From Malurus cyaneus samueli (lineage: Eukaryota; Chordata; Aves; Passeriformes; Maluridae): a stretch of DNA of 64,000 nucleotides. Made by a program: the position numbers and the translations under genes. The notes under the pieces were generated by a model. That model was not told where the DNA came from. It searched no databases and worked only from the letters and a program-made list of their open reading frames with translations. Below are positions 35,001 to 48,685 of the stretch, piece by piece; positions within the stretch are counted from its first letter, which is position 1, and each line of letters begins with the position of its first letter. The DNA lies in contig CM019229.1 of assembly GCA_009741485.1 (NCBI GenBank), forward strand, positions 1,832,203-1,896,202, in the 5' to 3' direction.

Positions 35001-38000
35001 GATGTGTGTACCAGGATGGTTGCTGGAGGTTCCCTGTAGGCAGCAGGAGCAGTGCTCCAAGAAGCGGGAAGGCACCTGTGGCCTGAGTATTCCTTAGCTC
35101 AGGTGTGGCATTTTCACATGGCAGAGCCACTGCCACCACTCGCCACTGCCACCAGCAGCATCAGGGACAGCTTTAGTTAAGGCTCGTGCACTCAGGGGTT
35201 ATGGGAAGGAACGAGCTGACCCCAGCTCTGGGAGGGCAGGGCTTTATCCATAAGGAGTGACCTTTGTGTTCATCGTGTCCTGCAGATAGAGCTGTGCTGA
35301 GCCTGGGATGGCACAGACCCCCCGGGAGCAGGCAGAGGTTAGACTGGTGAGGTACAAGTGCTCGCAGTGCTGCTAGAAATGCTTATTTTTGGGAGTTTGT
35401 GGCTGGCAGTGTGGCTGGAAGGGAAGGAGGCTCAGCAGTACTGCTGTCCTGGCGGGGCCGAGCTCAGCTCCTCACTGCTGCACTCATGCAGGGGATAATT
35501 CGGGATCAGCAAGAACACCAAATTTGCATTAATTTTAAATGTACCATAAATGACACATTTTTTCCTTGAAGAAGGCACATTAGATGTGATGCACAGCCCC
35601 AGGGGAATGTGTCGAGTGAGGCTGGCACAGCTCGAGCAGCCCTGGCCTGGGGGTGAGTGTGCTTGAGCACGTTGCTGCTGCATAGGCAGCTACAGGGCTC
35701 ACAGGTGTCCCCAAATGCCCCGTTTGCCCTTGGCATGGCCTGGCAGGTGCTCTGTAGCCCGCTGGACCCAGGGAGGCACAGGGAGGTGCTCTGGGCACTG
35801 GCTGTGCCTGTGGCTGCCTTCGCATCCAGCGCAAGGTTCTCGCTCCAGCTCAGCGTGGGCTGAGCTGTGAACTCTCCTTCTTCACCTGACTAATGGCTGC
35901 CTCGAGGCACAGCAAGGTTTCAGCTGATCACAGCCACTGCCAGGAGGGCTGTTTCTGCCTGTGGAGTGAGAATTTGCCCAGCCTGTGCAGGGTGCTGGCT
36001 TTTGCGTGGTCAGATGAGTTGTCCTTGGCGTCATTGCTCTCAGTGCTGCATTGGTGCCTTCCCCTCTCCCACCGGTGTGGGTCTGCTGCCCCAGGGTGTC
36101 ACCAGCTTGTTGCTGCTGCTCCTCTCCCCACTCGAGTGCTGAATTAGCTGGAAGTGGCTCGGGGATGATTTTTCTCTCTCCTTATCTCCCCTTCTGTCCC
36201 CTTCTCGCACTGAGTTACTGCCCCACGGCTCAGCCCCGGTGCTGTCACCTGCTGGCTGTAAAACCCCTCCCCTCCGCTTGCATCCTTGCTGGAAATAGAA
36301 AGCTTTTAGCGAAGCAAAGTTCAGAAAAGCTTCTAGAGCTGCGCTGGCAAAGCGATGGACCCCTGGGATTTCGGGGGTAATGAGGCAGCAAAGAGCTGGC
36401 AAGGACAAGGCTGTGCCGGCCCCGTGGCTCGGTGCCAGGGCTGCAGCCACGAGTGCTGACACGGGGCTGCACAGCCCGGGCAGCCACAGCCACCTGCCAG
36501 ACCCTCCTGGTGCTGGAGGAGATTTGGTCCTGGCAGCAGAGGGGAGAGCAGAGCTCTGCAGGGGATTTTGGGGTCAGTGTGACTCTTTATGGAGCTCTTC
36601 TGCAAGCAGTGACCCTTGCCATGCACCACAAGTGTCAGGAAAGAGGTTTTCCAAGTACTCAAGAGAGAAGGGGCTCCTGATTCCTCAGATTTCTGAGCTG
36701 CTCAGTGACCCTGGGAATGAGCCTGGTCCTTAATGGAGCTGTGGGTGAAGTGGACACCAGAGCGTGGGCATGGACCAACATCAGAACAGCTCCACTCGCC
36801 ATCACTGGCAGTGCTGGAGATGGGGTGGGACAGGCTTGAAGCACTGGGGAGTGTCCCTGCCCATGGCAATAAGGTGAGATTTAAGGTACCTCTAAAGTCA
36901 GTCTGTGATTTTACGCTCACCAGAGTCAAGCTGGGGGCTCCATAAGGCCCAGCTGGGCTGGCTATGCAGTCGGGCCCCCTGGGAAGCTGAGCTGTTGAGG
37001 AGAACTCCCTTGGGGACCCCAATCCTGGCTGGGGCCATGCCAGTCTGGGAGCTCGTGGTTTTAACAAGGCGAGGGAAAAGTGGAAGCGCAGAGCTCAGCC
37101 AAAAGCCTGTGGAGTCCCTGCAGAGCAGCACCCACCTGGGAGCCTGCACATGTCCCTGCTGCAGACAGCCCTGGCTCCCGCAGGACCCTCCTCCTCCTCC
37201 CCAAAATCTGCCCCTGGGTTCTGTGCAGATCCGCAGGGAGGCACAGCACCATGTGCCAGGGACAGGGTGCCCCGGGGGCTGGCAGCATCCTCCCCAGCAC
37301 GTGGGGACCCAGCGGGGCCAGCGCTCTGCCTTCCCAAAGTAGGTCACGCCGTGAACTCGAGCGATGGTGTGGGCAGAGCTAAAAATACCGGCAGAGCCGA
37401 GCACTTCCCCAGCAGCTGCGAAGGGCCATGGCCTGGCTGGGTCAGACTGTGGCCATCAGAGGGTCACCAGGGCTCCTGGGCTGCTGGGTTTTAGGAGCAG
37501 GTGATGCAAAAGCCCCTCTGGGGCTGCAGGTGCAGAATCTACACCAAGAAATGTCTCTCTGCTGGTGGTGCATAAATCACTGCAGGTCACCTGGCAGTTG
37601 GGCCCCTGCTCCTTTCACAGACCCTCCTGTGAGTCTGGGGTGTCTCATTTCCAGGCCCCTCATCTTCCTCCTCAGAAAAGCCCCTCAGCTTCCCTTCATT
37701 CCATGCTAACAACTGCTGACAGAAAACAATGTTGAAGGGAGGAATGTAACCCAGCTTGATGCAAGAATTCAGCAAAGCATTTTTTTTCTCTAGGTAAGTG
37801 AGCATTTTTCTTTTAGTGATGTGCTTTTGGAGGCCACCAAGACAATGAGGAAAAGTGATGCTGCACGGACAGGTCTCTGTTCTGCTCTAGGGTGGAGGTG
37901 ACAGTAGGTCCAAGCTGGATCCTGTCCCCAGCCCCATGACTTGATCTCCATGGTGTGTCTGCAGCTTGGGGACTTTGCCTCTTTGCTGAGGCCTTGTTTG

Positions 38001-38187
38001 ACTCCTCTGGCACTTCAGCTGTCCCCTGGACACCTCTGTGTCCTCTGTCTACCATTCCTTGCACTGCAGGACTGTCCTGCTTTCTTCATCCTCAGCCTCC
38101 AGTCTCTGCAGGCCAGTGCTGTGGTGCTGGAGTGATGCAAAAGCAGCTGCTCTGATTTACTTTCCCCTGATGGTGTCTAGATTCTCT

Positions 38188-38282
38188 GCATCCCATCTTT
38201 TTTTGATGAAACTTTTCCTCCCATCCTTTTTCTGGGTGAAATATTTCCTCCCAACTCTTTTGGATGAAACCTTTCCTCCGTT
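38188..38282. repeat. ~29-bp imperfect tandem repeat, three units
   Basis: Units ending GATGAAACTTTTCCTCC, GGTGAAATATTTCCTCC and GATGAAACCTTTCCTCC follow each other at about 29-30 bases. Confidence 0.75.
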
Positions 38283-38499
38283 CCTGTTTGAAAGCTGGCC
38301 TATTTTAATGCTGCCAAGTGAAAATGGGTTGTGCACAGAAAAGATCCCAGTCGCTCTGTAGAACTTCTCTGTCATAATTATTCACTGCCAGTCCTTCTGC
38401 TCCCAGCAGCTGTATAATTTATCAGCTGTGTTTTGTGCTCATTTCTCAATCAATGATGAAAACATTGATTAGTGTCAGGCTGGGACCCACTCTGGCAAA

Positions 38500-38770
38500 A
38501 TCCCTCTAAATCATCTCTGTTCACTGACGAGTCCTTGTTTTCGAGCGGGTTTTGCAGCTCTCCATCCATTTAATGTGGGCTTTATTGGGATTGTATAGCT
38601 CTAAATTTGTAATTAGGGTGTCATCGGATATCAAGTCAAACACATTGCCAAAAGCTAAGCAAATAATGGCTATGTGGTAACCTTTATCTACAAACTTGTA
38701 ATTTTCTCAAAGGATGAACAGAGGCTCATTTGACAAGACATTTTCCATTGCACCACGCTGATGGGAGTAT
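38500..38770 (-). pseudogene. Decayed LINE reverse-transcriptase segment (CR1-like)
   Basis: The minus strand reads LAFGNVFDLISDDTLITNLE and then LYNPNKAHIKWMES. This keeps the spacing of the CR1-family block DFxKAFDxxxHxxLxxxLxxYGxxxxxxxWIxxW. The flanks are out of frame and contain stops. Degenerate; the family is inferred. Confidence 0.55.
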
Positions 38771-40059
38771 TTTTAATCCCTGAATTCTCCATTAATTGAA
38801 CCCTCTGTGTCCTCTCCATTTCTCAGTGTGGATGTGTGGTGCTGGCCCGAGCAGCTGTTAACCAGGGCAGCCGAGCAGCCCGTCAGTGCCCTGCCAAAGC
38901 TGGCATCTCCTGGGCCTGCAGGCTCTCAGCAGAGGGAGAATGTGGCTCAGCTCAGCTCAGTGTGCTGCTCGAGGGCCCTCAGGTGCAGCTCACACGGAGC
39001 TGCTGCTTTAGAAACCCCACAGATGGCACCCGAGATGCTCTGGGTTGTTATCAGACCACAGACAATTCATCATCCTCATGGCTGACATTCCCATCCTTTC
39101 CAAATGCAGTAGGAACCTGCTGAGGGCCTTGTCACTGGCAAATCTCCTCATCCAGGAATGTTGGGGTCTCTCCATGTCTGGAAATTTTCTAAATTCACCT
39201 GGGTGATCCCTGAGCAAGGCAATGTCACTTGGATACCAGTCCTGTTCCAATGTTGGAGCACAACCCGTGAGGTTGCTTCTGACCAAAATCCTTTTATGCT
39301 TTTCTAAGTCTATGAAATGAGTCTACAACATCATTAATGTTACTTTTGTTCCTAATGTGTTTAGTGAACAACTCTTTACTGGTTGTGGCTTTGCCAGAGA
39401 TGGATTTTCCTCTGTCCCTTTATCCCACTCTATCAATATCTCTGCTCCACAGCCTGTTGTGGTGGCTGCATATTGATCAGTATTCCTTTCTTCTTCTTCA
39501 TATTTAGTGGCATTTTGCTTTCAATGGCTGTTTTCAGGATTACCAATTTATAGGATGGGCTTTCAGCCAGTTACATTTTCTTGACTCTGCAATATCAGTT
39601 TTTCTGCCCTGTTGCAATCTCAACACGGAGAACAGCTGATTTCCCACTCTGCAGAAGGTTTTTTCCCTTGAATTCTCAGAATTGTTACAGTCTCCATGAG
39701 GTTTTGGTTCCATGAGTGATGAAGAGCCCGACAAGCCCTATCAGGCAGGGGAGTTGGTGACTCTGTGGTGTGTCCTGGGCAGGAGCAGCAGTGCTGAGCC
39801 CATCCCATCTGAGCTGGTGCCCAAGGGAGGTTCTGCTCCAGCTGGTCACACCAGCACTGCTCTCCCCACTCTGGAGCATCACTGCTCTCCCTGGACGTCT
39901 GTTTCCCAATCCTTACACAGTTTTTCTTCAGGTGGAACCTGAATTTCCCCACCACAGTATAAGCTCATTGCTCCTTGCCCTGTCCTGCCTTCAGCCTTGT
40001 ACATAACCTGAGTGTGTTACTGTGGCTTTGCCATGGTCTTTCATTTCAGCCTTTGCTCA

Positions 40060-41310
40060 CAGGCTGCACTCTCACACCATCTGACCCCTCCTGGTTCTCC
40101 TCTGAGCCCTCTCCAACCAGCCCAAACATCCCCTGAAGCATCCCAGGCTGGGGCTGTCCCAGCCCTGCACAGCCCACACATGATGGCACCCTTACTGTGT
40201 TAATTCTTGTGCCATGACATTCTCCTGTTCTGCATGAGCAGTTTTGCCTCTGGTTCTGCTGAAGATTCACAGCAGCATCCAGGTCCTTTCCTGCAGAATG
40301 GTGATGGATTGAGCTGCTGCCCATCTCAAGCCCTCTGCCAAATCCCACTCAGCACTGCTTTGAATCCTGATGAACCTTTGGGGGTTGCTCTTTTTCCTCT
40401 CCATGGGACAGCTTGGAAGTGGGGCAGGGGCAGGGAGAGCAGAACAGAAAACCTGCATGCACACCGTGGCCATTCCTCTCCTGTGCCTTGGGCTATTTTG
40501 GTAGCAATTGAGGAATTTGTTCTCCTTGCCAACAGGGTCTGAGCTAGAAGCTCCTTGCTGCCTGTGCTTTTGTGTGCTGCTCCAGCTGAAGCAGATGGCA
40601 GCTATTTTGCTGCACCCTCACCAGGGCCAGGAGCTGCTGATGGCCCTGAATGTGTGTGCATCCCTCCTCATCCTCCAGCTGAGCTTTCTGAGTCACACTC
40701 CCAGAATGCTTCTCCCTGCTGTCTCCCTGCTCCTCGCTCTGTGCAGGATCAGTCCCCACGTGCCCGACTGCTGCTCCCTTGTGCAGCCTCGTGATGGGCA
40801 GGAGCACCGTGTTGGAGGCTGCTGTTGTTGCTGCTCCTGCCATGCCCTGGGCTCCAGGGGAGCTGCATTTCCAGCTCTTTGGCTGTGCCCTCAGAAGCTC
40901 TTCCAGCTTCCCTCCCTTATGTGAACCACACCCCTTGGTGGCTGACCCTGCAATTGCTTGGTGTCACTTCTGCAAGCACCCCCCATCCCACTGCCTGTGT
41001 CCCTGATGAAGATATTTGACAGCACTGGCCCCATGCAGACCCCTGAGGGACACCACTCATCACTGAGCTCCATCTGAACATTGGGCCATTGACCACTGCC
41101 CTATGGATGTGACCACACAACCAATTCCTCATCCACCAAGCAGTCCATCCATCGAGTCCATATCTCTCCAATTAAGAGACATGGATATTGTGGGGGACTG
41201 TCTCAAAGGTCGTACAGAAATCCAGACAGATAACATCTGTAATCCCCTTGTCCACTGATACTCATAATCTGAGCCTTGTGCCAGCAGATGATTCATTCCA
41301 ATGTTTTCAT
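40060..41310 (-). pseudogene. Decayed CR1 reverse-transcriptase segment
   Basis: Around 40,900-41,230 the minus strand encodes ERYGLDGWTAWWMRNWL, then SGVPQGSAWGQ, the CR1 reverse-transcriptase blocks (family form YGLDGWTxxWIxNWL and SGVPQGSVLGP). Just before it, TVPHN is followed by an in-frame stop, so it is dead. CR1-like sequence probably continues to about 40,060 with lower certainty. Confidence 0.75.
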
Positions 41311-42267
41311 TTCTACACCCAGAACTTTCAGATACAACAAGGCTTGGACACAGTGCAGTGTAAGGCTGGAGCAGAGTTTTGGGAGTGAGGTGTTTCCAGG
41401 GACACGGTCACACAAACCTTCCTCTAATCACAACACTTTTTCTTCCATTTTAGATATGACGCAGTCGCTTCAAACTTCAGCTCTTCTTCTACTGCGTAGT
41501 GTCAATGTCAGGACAAAGTCAGGCTGATATTTTGCCAAACAATGAAATACTGAGATGTGGATGGAGCAAAAACTGAGTAATCACTGAATCATTGAGCAAT
41601 CAATTAGCACCCGATCTGTTCCTGGAGCTGTTTCTGGAATCCTGACCTTGAGGAACTTCCATTGTAAGGGCCAAGTCCTGCACCTGCACAGCTGCAGAGC
41701 AGTCCCTGGATTCACTGGAGTAAAACATATCTGTGCTAGGTACAAAATCAGTTTCCCTTCTCCAGGAGGGTGGTGTGGTGTGGGAACAGGTCACCCTGGG
41801 AGGGATCAGTGTGCCTCAGTATGGCCAAGAGAAGTTGCTGTGACAGAGTTCCAGCAAAGGCCTCCAGAGAGCCTTCACACGAGGGCTTCCACAACTCTGT
41901 GGAGAAGTTAAGGAATCTTTTCCCTATATGGCATATCCACATTGTTGTTTCCTTTGTTACAGTAATTGGTTTAATAATTTATTGTAGTTTATTCTGAGGG
42001 ACTGGCTGATGTCAATTTGATGCAGTAAACAGGAATGAAATGACAGTCTCATCCTGCTCAAATCCTCCTTCCTGCTACAGCCAATGCTCCTTGCTTTTGC
42101 TTCTCTTCACCTGCCGGTTCATTTTAAGGAAAAGAGAGGTACGTAATATAATACAATGCTGCTCTTGAAACGTTCACTCTCCTGTCAGCTCTCTTGACTC
42201 TTGAAATATGATGTCTCACCCAGAGTCTTCCTCTCCTGGGCAGTTCCCTCACAGGGATTTAGGATTA

Positions 42268-42511
42268 TGCTTTTGGAAAGATCCCACCCAAGGGATGGAC
42301 AGCAATCACTGCAATCATGCTGTGATTTTCTTTGCTCAGTAGTGTGCCCAGGGCAGTGGTAGAGTCACCAGCCCTGGAGGGGTTTAAAAGATGTGTAGAT
42401 GTGGCACTTGTGAAGGACATGGTTTGGTGGTGGCCTTGGCAATGCTGGGGGAATGGTTGGACTTGATGATTTGAGAGGCCTTTTCCAACCTTAATGATTC
42501 TATGATGTTGA
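42268..42511 (+). mobile_element. CR1 LINE fragment (3' end with ATTCTATGAT tail)
   Basis: Contains GAGTCACCAGCCCTGGAGGG, GTTGGACTTGATGATTTGAG and GGCCTTTTCCAACCTTAATG, ending ATTCTATGATG, the typical CR1 terminus. Confidence 0.85.
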
Positions 42512-45039
42512 TACTTCACATTTCAATCCCTCAGTCCTGACCAGCTTCCATTTTTGATACAAATCTAATAAATAATTGGCATATCTGAGTGCTGATGCAT
42601 CTCTATGCCTTGCCTGTGACCCGGTGTCACCGATTGTTGTAAGGCCAGCGAGACCCGGATGGAGCAGCCTTGTCAGCTCAAGATTTCAGCCAGCAGAATA
42701 GTAACTAATTGAAAGTATTTCAATCATGAGATCCACAGAAGGAGAGCAAACTCCACAGAGTAGAAGAAAATTGCATCTTAGAGTAATCTGAATGTGGGTA
42801 GATAATTAGGTCTATATTTCATGGGAACATTTGCTGGGCAACATAATGAAAAGGCCAGAAACATAATTTTCTTTAAGTAGTGTGATGCCTCCCACTGGGG
42901 TCGTGCCGTGCCAGGGCTGGTGCTGCAGTGCAGGGAGCAGGGAGAGGCATTGCCCCGCCAGAGGCTGTTGGATGATGGTGCCAAGCTGAAGCTGAAGCCT
43001 GTCCTCCCCATCTCCGATGTCTGCTCAGAGAAAGCTGCTGAGGCTCCTGCCCTGCAAAGAGGTGGCAGAATAAACTCTGCCGTCTCATCACTTTCCCACC
43101 TTTCCAAACAACAAGTGGAGTCTGTTCAGGTTGCGCTGGCAGAGCCAGACAGACCCAGTGCTACCCTGGGAGTCTCCCAGTGGGAAGTCAGGCTGCAGCC
43201 ACTGACCGAGTTTGGAAGTGGTCCTGCTCCGAGTCATTGCTGATCCAGCCTGGGAGGTCCGTGGAGGCTGAGGAAGCATCTCTGGGCTGGGATTTGAGGG
43301 ACACACAGGTGCCTGTGTCTGGGAAACGCCCTCACGCCCAGCAGGAGTGTGCTGTGCCCTCCCTCCCAGCCACGCTGTGCCAGAGACAGGCTGCTGCTCT
43401 CATCCCAGGAGGGTGCACCCACCCTCAAATCCCCCCCAGACTATAGCTATGCATAGGAAGTAAGCCCCCAAGACCTTTTTCAATGTTTTTTTTTTGCCTA
43501 TCCTCCACCCACAGCTAAGCACAGACCCTTCCTTCTGGATTTCCAGTCTGGGAGGGCTGCTCTGGCTTGCCCTGCCAGGACCTTGCTATCTTGTGCAGGA
43601 ACAAACAGATAATATAAAACAGAATTTGACCCCTTAACAATGCTGGCAATATTAGAAAACTTGGGGAAATGCAGTGAGTGAGGAGGATGGAGGGGAGAGT
43701 TTGTTCTCTGTTCTGTCTCTCTCACAGGTAATGCTGTGGTCAGGGTCTCAGGGAGCTGGGCTCCCCGCCCAGCAGTGCTGCCCCCAGGAGCAGGGCTGGG
43801 ACATGTCAGTGGCAGAAGGCAGGGCTGAAAGGCTGTACCCAGCTCTGACAATTACTGATTAGATCTTTTACTAAAAATAGCTGGGGGTGAGCTGGTCAGC
43901 ATGGGGTCTGAGTGCCCTGAATCTCAGCTGGTTATGAACTGTTCACCCAGGGATCGAGACTACCTTTGGGACTGGGTTTAACCAAGCTCCTCTTCCCTGA
44001 TGCCAAATGCTTGGCTATGTAAGAGCAGCTCTGCTCGAATGAATCCACTCAAAGCAAAACCATAATTCTTGGCAAACTCCAACTTGATAGCTATTGATAT
44101 TGCTTCAGTGATATATGGCCTAATTTCAATTATACCAGTGCTGGAAAAGTTATTTTCTTACAGTGCCTCATTAGAGTGAAGTTTGTACTCTATGAATTTA
44201 ACAGCAACATCTTGAAGGGACTAAACTGGCCAAGCAGGAAGGTGCAGAGGTGATACTTGAGGGACCTTCTGGCACTCAGGAGACCTTGAGCTTCCCAGGC
44301 ACTTGGCCATAACCACTGTCCTCAAACTCTTCCCAGGCAGTGCTGTGTGACTAAAACCTGTCAGCTCCTCCAGCTGCCTCAGTGTTGTGGGTTGTCACCA
44401 GCTCTCAGGGCTGCTGTAGCTTGTCAGAAAAGCTCAACTAGGGCAGAGTGTTTAAGGACAGTGGGCACATCAGTTTGTCCTCTCTGTTCAGCCGGGTGCT
44501 TTTCCCCTCCAGTACCAGTATACTTGGGCCAGTCGTTTTGTGCAGAGAAATGGGAGCAGAGGGCAGGGGCTAAAAACATCTCTGCACTGTCCTGCCTGTG
44601 CCACTTCTGTGGTCTGAGCACATCATGTGCCTGGGGAGGCACTTTGGCTTAAGCTGTGGTGATGTGCAGCCCTGGGAAATTCTTGTGGGGAGGGCGTCCC
44701 ATATCTCCCTGGGCATTGCTGACCCTGGTACTCTGCCCTTCCAGGCCCTGAGTGACTGACTGTGTTCTCTGCATGGACCACAAACTACCCTGGTCTCAAT
44801 TTGAGCCACAGGAACTGCAGTCATCTCGCATGGGCCATTAAACACCCTGCTGTATCCTGGTTTTATGCTTACACACTGCTGAGTCCCTTCCCTTCTCCTC
44901 CTGGGTTTATGTTCCCACCAAAGCCTGGGCCATCATGAGGCACAAATGCAGCTGGGGTGTGCAGGATAATGTTCAGCTGAACCTGGAAGAAAAAAAGAGG
45001 CTATTTCTGAGGATAAGAATCAGTGCAGAGCCCAGTGCT

Positions 45040-45480
45040 TGAGGAGCTGGGATTGTTTTCCTCCTGCGTTTTTATCTTTGCAATTATCTCCTCTGGATGT
45101 CCTGAGTTGCTTCATTATTCACTATCATGAGGTCCTTGTACACATCTTCACATTGTCTGGTGTATTTATGACCCTGAATGCCTTAACATCAGCAGCAAGC
45201 TTTGTCACTCCTTTTTGTTTCCATTCATTTTCAAGATTATTTCTGAATACACTGAAATGAGCAGAGCCCTGCCCAGGTCCCTGCGGGGCTCCATTCCTGT
45301 CCTCCCTCCATTCAGTGCTGCTCTTTGAGAATCCTTTCACCAGGTGTTAATCTGTTCCAAGCCTTTTCTCTTAATCCCACGACAGCTGCATTCCTGTAAG
45401 AAACTCGTGTGATGGACCCTTTGGAAATCCAGGCAGATATACCACCCGCTTATCGACCCCTCAGAAGAACTGTAATAGGT
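45040..45480 (-). pseudogene. Decayed CR1-like reverse-transcriptase segment
   Basis: The minus strand reads NGAPQGPGQGSAHFSVFRNN and then LENEWKQKGVTKLAADVKAF. This aligns by position with SGVPQGSVLGPxLFxIFINDL ... KFADDTKL of CR1 reverse transcriptase. The catalytic ADD motif is decayed to AAD. Confidence 0.65.
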
Positions 45481-46839
45481 TTATGGAGTGTTCCCTTTTT
45501 CCAGGAAAACCAACTTTCTTTTCTTCACAGTATTTCACATATATCCAACTCTGCCCTAATGGGATTCTTAGTGACAATTTCATTTTGCCCAGGAGGGAAC
45601 CTCAGACTTCAGGGTCAGTCTTATCCCCGAACCCTTAGCATTTGTCACCTTGAAGCTCTCAGGTGCTGAGGCTGTTACACACAGTGATTACATGCTACAA
45701 TTAAGTAATTGAACTGTTTCACCCTCGAGCTCCCACTGAGCACTAAGGTGAACCACCTCAGCCTGGTGCATTTGCACGCTCTAGTTTGGCTATTTATTCC
45801 TCAACTACTTCTGCTGACACTTGAACATGAGCCAAATCCAATGCCATGTCCATATAAAGATGACTTTTGGCACAGGAACATCTCCAAGCTTTTCCTCACT
45901 GACTACAGATGCAAAATATTCATTGTTTTTCTGTTCTGACCTTATCTCCTATGCATGCTTCACTTGCACCATAGCCAACTTCTGACTCTCCAGACTGACG
46001 TGCTTGAAGAAGTATTCATTGTTGTTTGCCTCTCCCTTTTGCAGGTTGCTACTATGACTGGTTTTGGCTTGCCTTATTTCTCTCTTTTTGCATTTGAATT
46101 ATTAGGATACACATTTTTTGCTCATTTAGACAAAAATGGTTTTTTTATACATAAAGACTGGTTCCTTAAAGTCTGAGTATCAGAATGTGATCTAAGATCT
46201 AGACTTAATCAGGTTTGAGGTTTTGGGTTTTCCATCCAGAGATGTGCTGTTTGGTTTGACAGGATGCTGAGACACCAGGTTTTCAAGTGTGATACATTTC
46301 TCTGGACAAAATTCATCCTTGCTGGGATGGATTTTGCCTGGCTTGGGCTTCAGGACAGTGCACCTTCACTGGGGGGAAGGAAGGAACATTCCTCTGGCCA
46401 GCTGTGATTATTTTGGAAGCTGTTTTGGGGTCAGATCCCAAGAGAGCCCCACGAGTGGAGGTTTGGGGCTCAGGTGGAGGGGCTGTGATGCTTCCAGCCC
46501 CCTCGCCCGTTTGCCTGTGTGTGTGTGTCTGGGAGGCCCTGTTGCCATGGAGAAGCCATGGGAACTGTCTGCCTGGCTCGCCTGACTTTTTTCCGAGCAC
46601 GAAGCAAAGGCATCTCTGGCTGTAATGAGCTGGGGGCCTGTGTCTCCTCTTCTGGGGTAACCCAGACCCATAAATGCCTGGGAGAAACCCAAAGATAGGG
46701 AGGAAACCCTAAAGGAAGGCAGGGAAGAAGCAGAGAGCAGGAGGGGAACCTGCAGGGAGATGGGTGGGAGCTCCTGGGGTGCTGTGGAGCAATGGAGCCG
46801 GGCACTTCTCCAGAGCAGACAGACCAACACGGGAAATTC

Positions 46840-47060
46840 CCCATGGATCTGTGGAAATGTTTCCCTGTGAGAGTGGTGCAGCCCTGGAACATGGACCAGA
46901 GCATTGCTTGAATTCCATCCTTGGAGGAATGGAGCCAATGTGCCTTCAAAGTGTGCCCTGCTCTGGGCTGGACCCTCCCCTACCTCAAAGAGGGTCTTCG
47001 CTGAGGAACGGGCAAGGGAGGGTTTGAGGGGACCTCAAGTCTGAGCATGGGATGGACATG
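46840..47060 (+). mobile_element. Possible CR1 LINE fragment
   Basis: TTTCCCTGTGAGAGTGGTGC followed by AGCCCTGGAACATGGACC resembles the sense CR1 3' region. The right part is not clearly CR1. Confidence 0.4.
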
Positions 47061-48305
47061 GAGGCATCCAGATTTTGATTCTGGAAATTGATAGCTCTGG
47101 TCATGGCTTCATGCAGACTGTAACTGCTTGCATGGCTCCAGTTCTCTACAGGTTGGGCGTTTTTTCAGCTGCTCCTTCAAAACAGATGGCTTTTCTCTCC
47201 TTTTCTGTTCTAGGAGCTCTTTTGTTACATGACTGTGCAACAAAAAACCAGGCCGGGGGGATAGTCATGAGTAGAGGTTTAATGGGAGTCATCTTCTGGG
47301 GAAAAACATCCAATGTATTGAGGTTGGATTCTGTTTTGTACATGAAAAATGTCACTGTGAGCAACTGTGGGCTGTTTCCAGGTAGATCTGGGGGGAATTG
47401 TGTCAGGGATAGAGCAGACCTGCCTGTTAATTTGGAGGATGAATTGTATTTTTAAAGAATAACATTTGCCTCAACTGGCAAAATATTTAAACATAAAGAA
47501 CATTTCCCCCATCTACTTTACATACAGGGAAGAAAGGGGGGGAGCACAGGCTGACCTTATTTTTTTAGTATTTCCTTGTCTTCATTGTGCACACATGGCA
47601 TTTTTTTCTGCTCACAGCTTGGGTCTCAGCAAAGACACAGCTCTGAACATTTGTTATTCATTGTGAATTCCTCAGATTATTATAAAATCCTGCTTGGTGA
47701 GGTTATTTGTATCCTGCTCCTTTGTGTCCACACTAATCAGGGGGATTGGGCACTTTCTTCATCTTTTTGCCTCTCTCCACAGAAATTCTTTTTCACTGTG
47801 TAGATTAATAGATCAAACAAACTTAATTTGTTCAAATCTTCTTATATTTTCTTGCAGATTTTACTGTGGAGTCTGTGGAGAGAGGACTGAAGCTTTCCCC
47901 CAGCTTTTGGTCTCTTCATGAGGGGTCTCTGAAGGACAGTGAAACATGAACTTGTGCCATAGCCCTTCCTCAGGTACAGACAAGACAAGGTGTGCCTGTC
48001 ACTCCCTCCTTCAGCTGCCACTTTTCACAAAGCCTGAAGAAACTTCAATTATCCATAAAACTTCTACCCCTCTGTTCAATATTGGTGAATGAGTGGCTCT
48101 GAATTCCTGGGATTCATGCACTCTCCTGCAGAGTCAGGGGGACAATCCAAGTGCTTTTTCTGTACATGTTATGAATAATATGTAAGAGCTTGCTGCCCCA
48201 CTCACTCAAGTGCCCTGAAAGTAGGTTTATAAAATCCCTTCCCAAGGAAAAACCCTTTTCCTAATCCTACTAGGGATCTAAACCTACACCCATGAAATTA
48301 ATCTG

Positions 48306-48685
48306 GGGGCTGGAACCCCTCTGCTGTGAAGAAAGGCTGGAGGAGTTGGGATTGTTCAGATGGAGAAGAGAGGGCTCTGGGGAGACCTTCTTGTAACTTT
48401 TCAATATATAACGAAGGCTTATCAGGAAGATGGTGGGAGACTTTTTATCAGGGTCAGGATAAGAGGAAAAGGAATAGATTTAAATTGTGCAACAGGAAGA
48501 AATTTTTTATGATGAGGGTGATGGAGCCCTGGCACAGGCTGATCAGAGAAGCTGTGACTGCCCATCCCTGGAAGTGTCCAAAGCCAGGTTGGACAAGGCT
48601 TGGAGAAATCTGGATAATGGAAAATGTCCCTGCCATGCAGGGGGTGGACTAAGTTGGCTCCTTCCAACCCAAGCAGTTCTGCAAG
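48306..48685 (+). mobile_element. CR1 LINE fragment (3' end, ~380 bases)
   Basis: A long sense copy: GAAAGGCTGGAGGAGTTGGG, GGAAGAAATTTTTTATGATG, CTGGCACAGGCTGATCAGAG, CAGGTTGGACAAGGCTTGG and GGGGTGGACTAAGTTGGCTC. Confidence 0.88.

Larger units (their letters stand above)
31322..38180. other. Intergenic region, left part, no gene found
   Basis: G/C-rich sequence with many chance frames on both strands and no recognisable protein motif. Contents I can name are a short minus-strand CR1 fragment (31887-32012) and an A/T-rich array (34939-35000). In human, PNPLA7 and NSMF are close neighbours with no gene between them. A long non-coding transcript here cannot be excluded from sequence alone. Confidence 0.7.
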
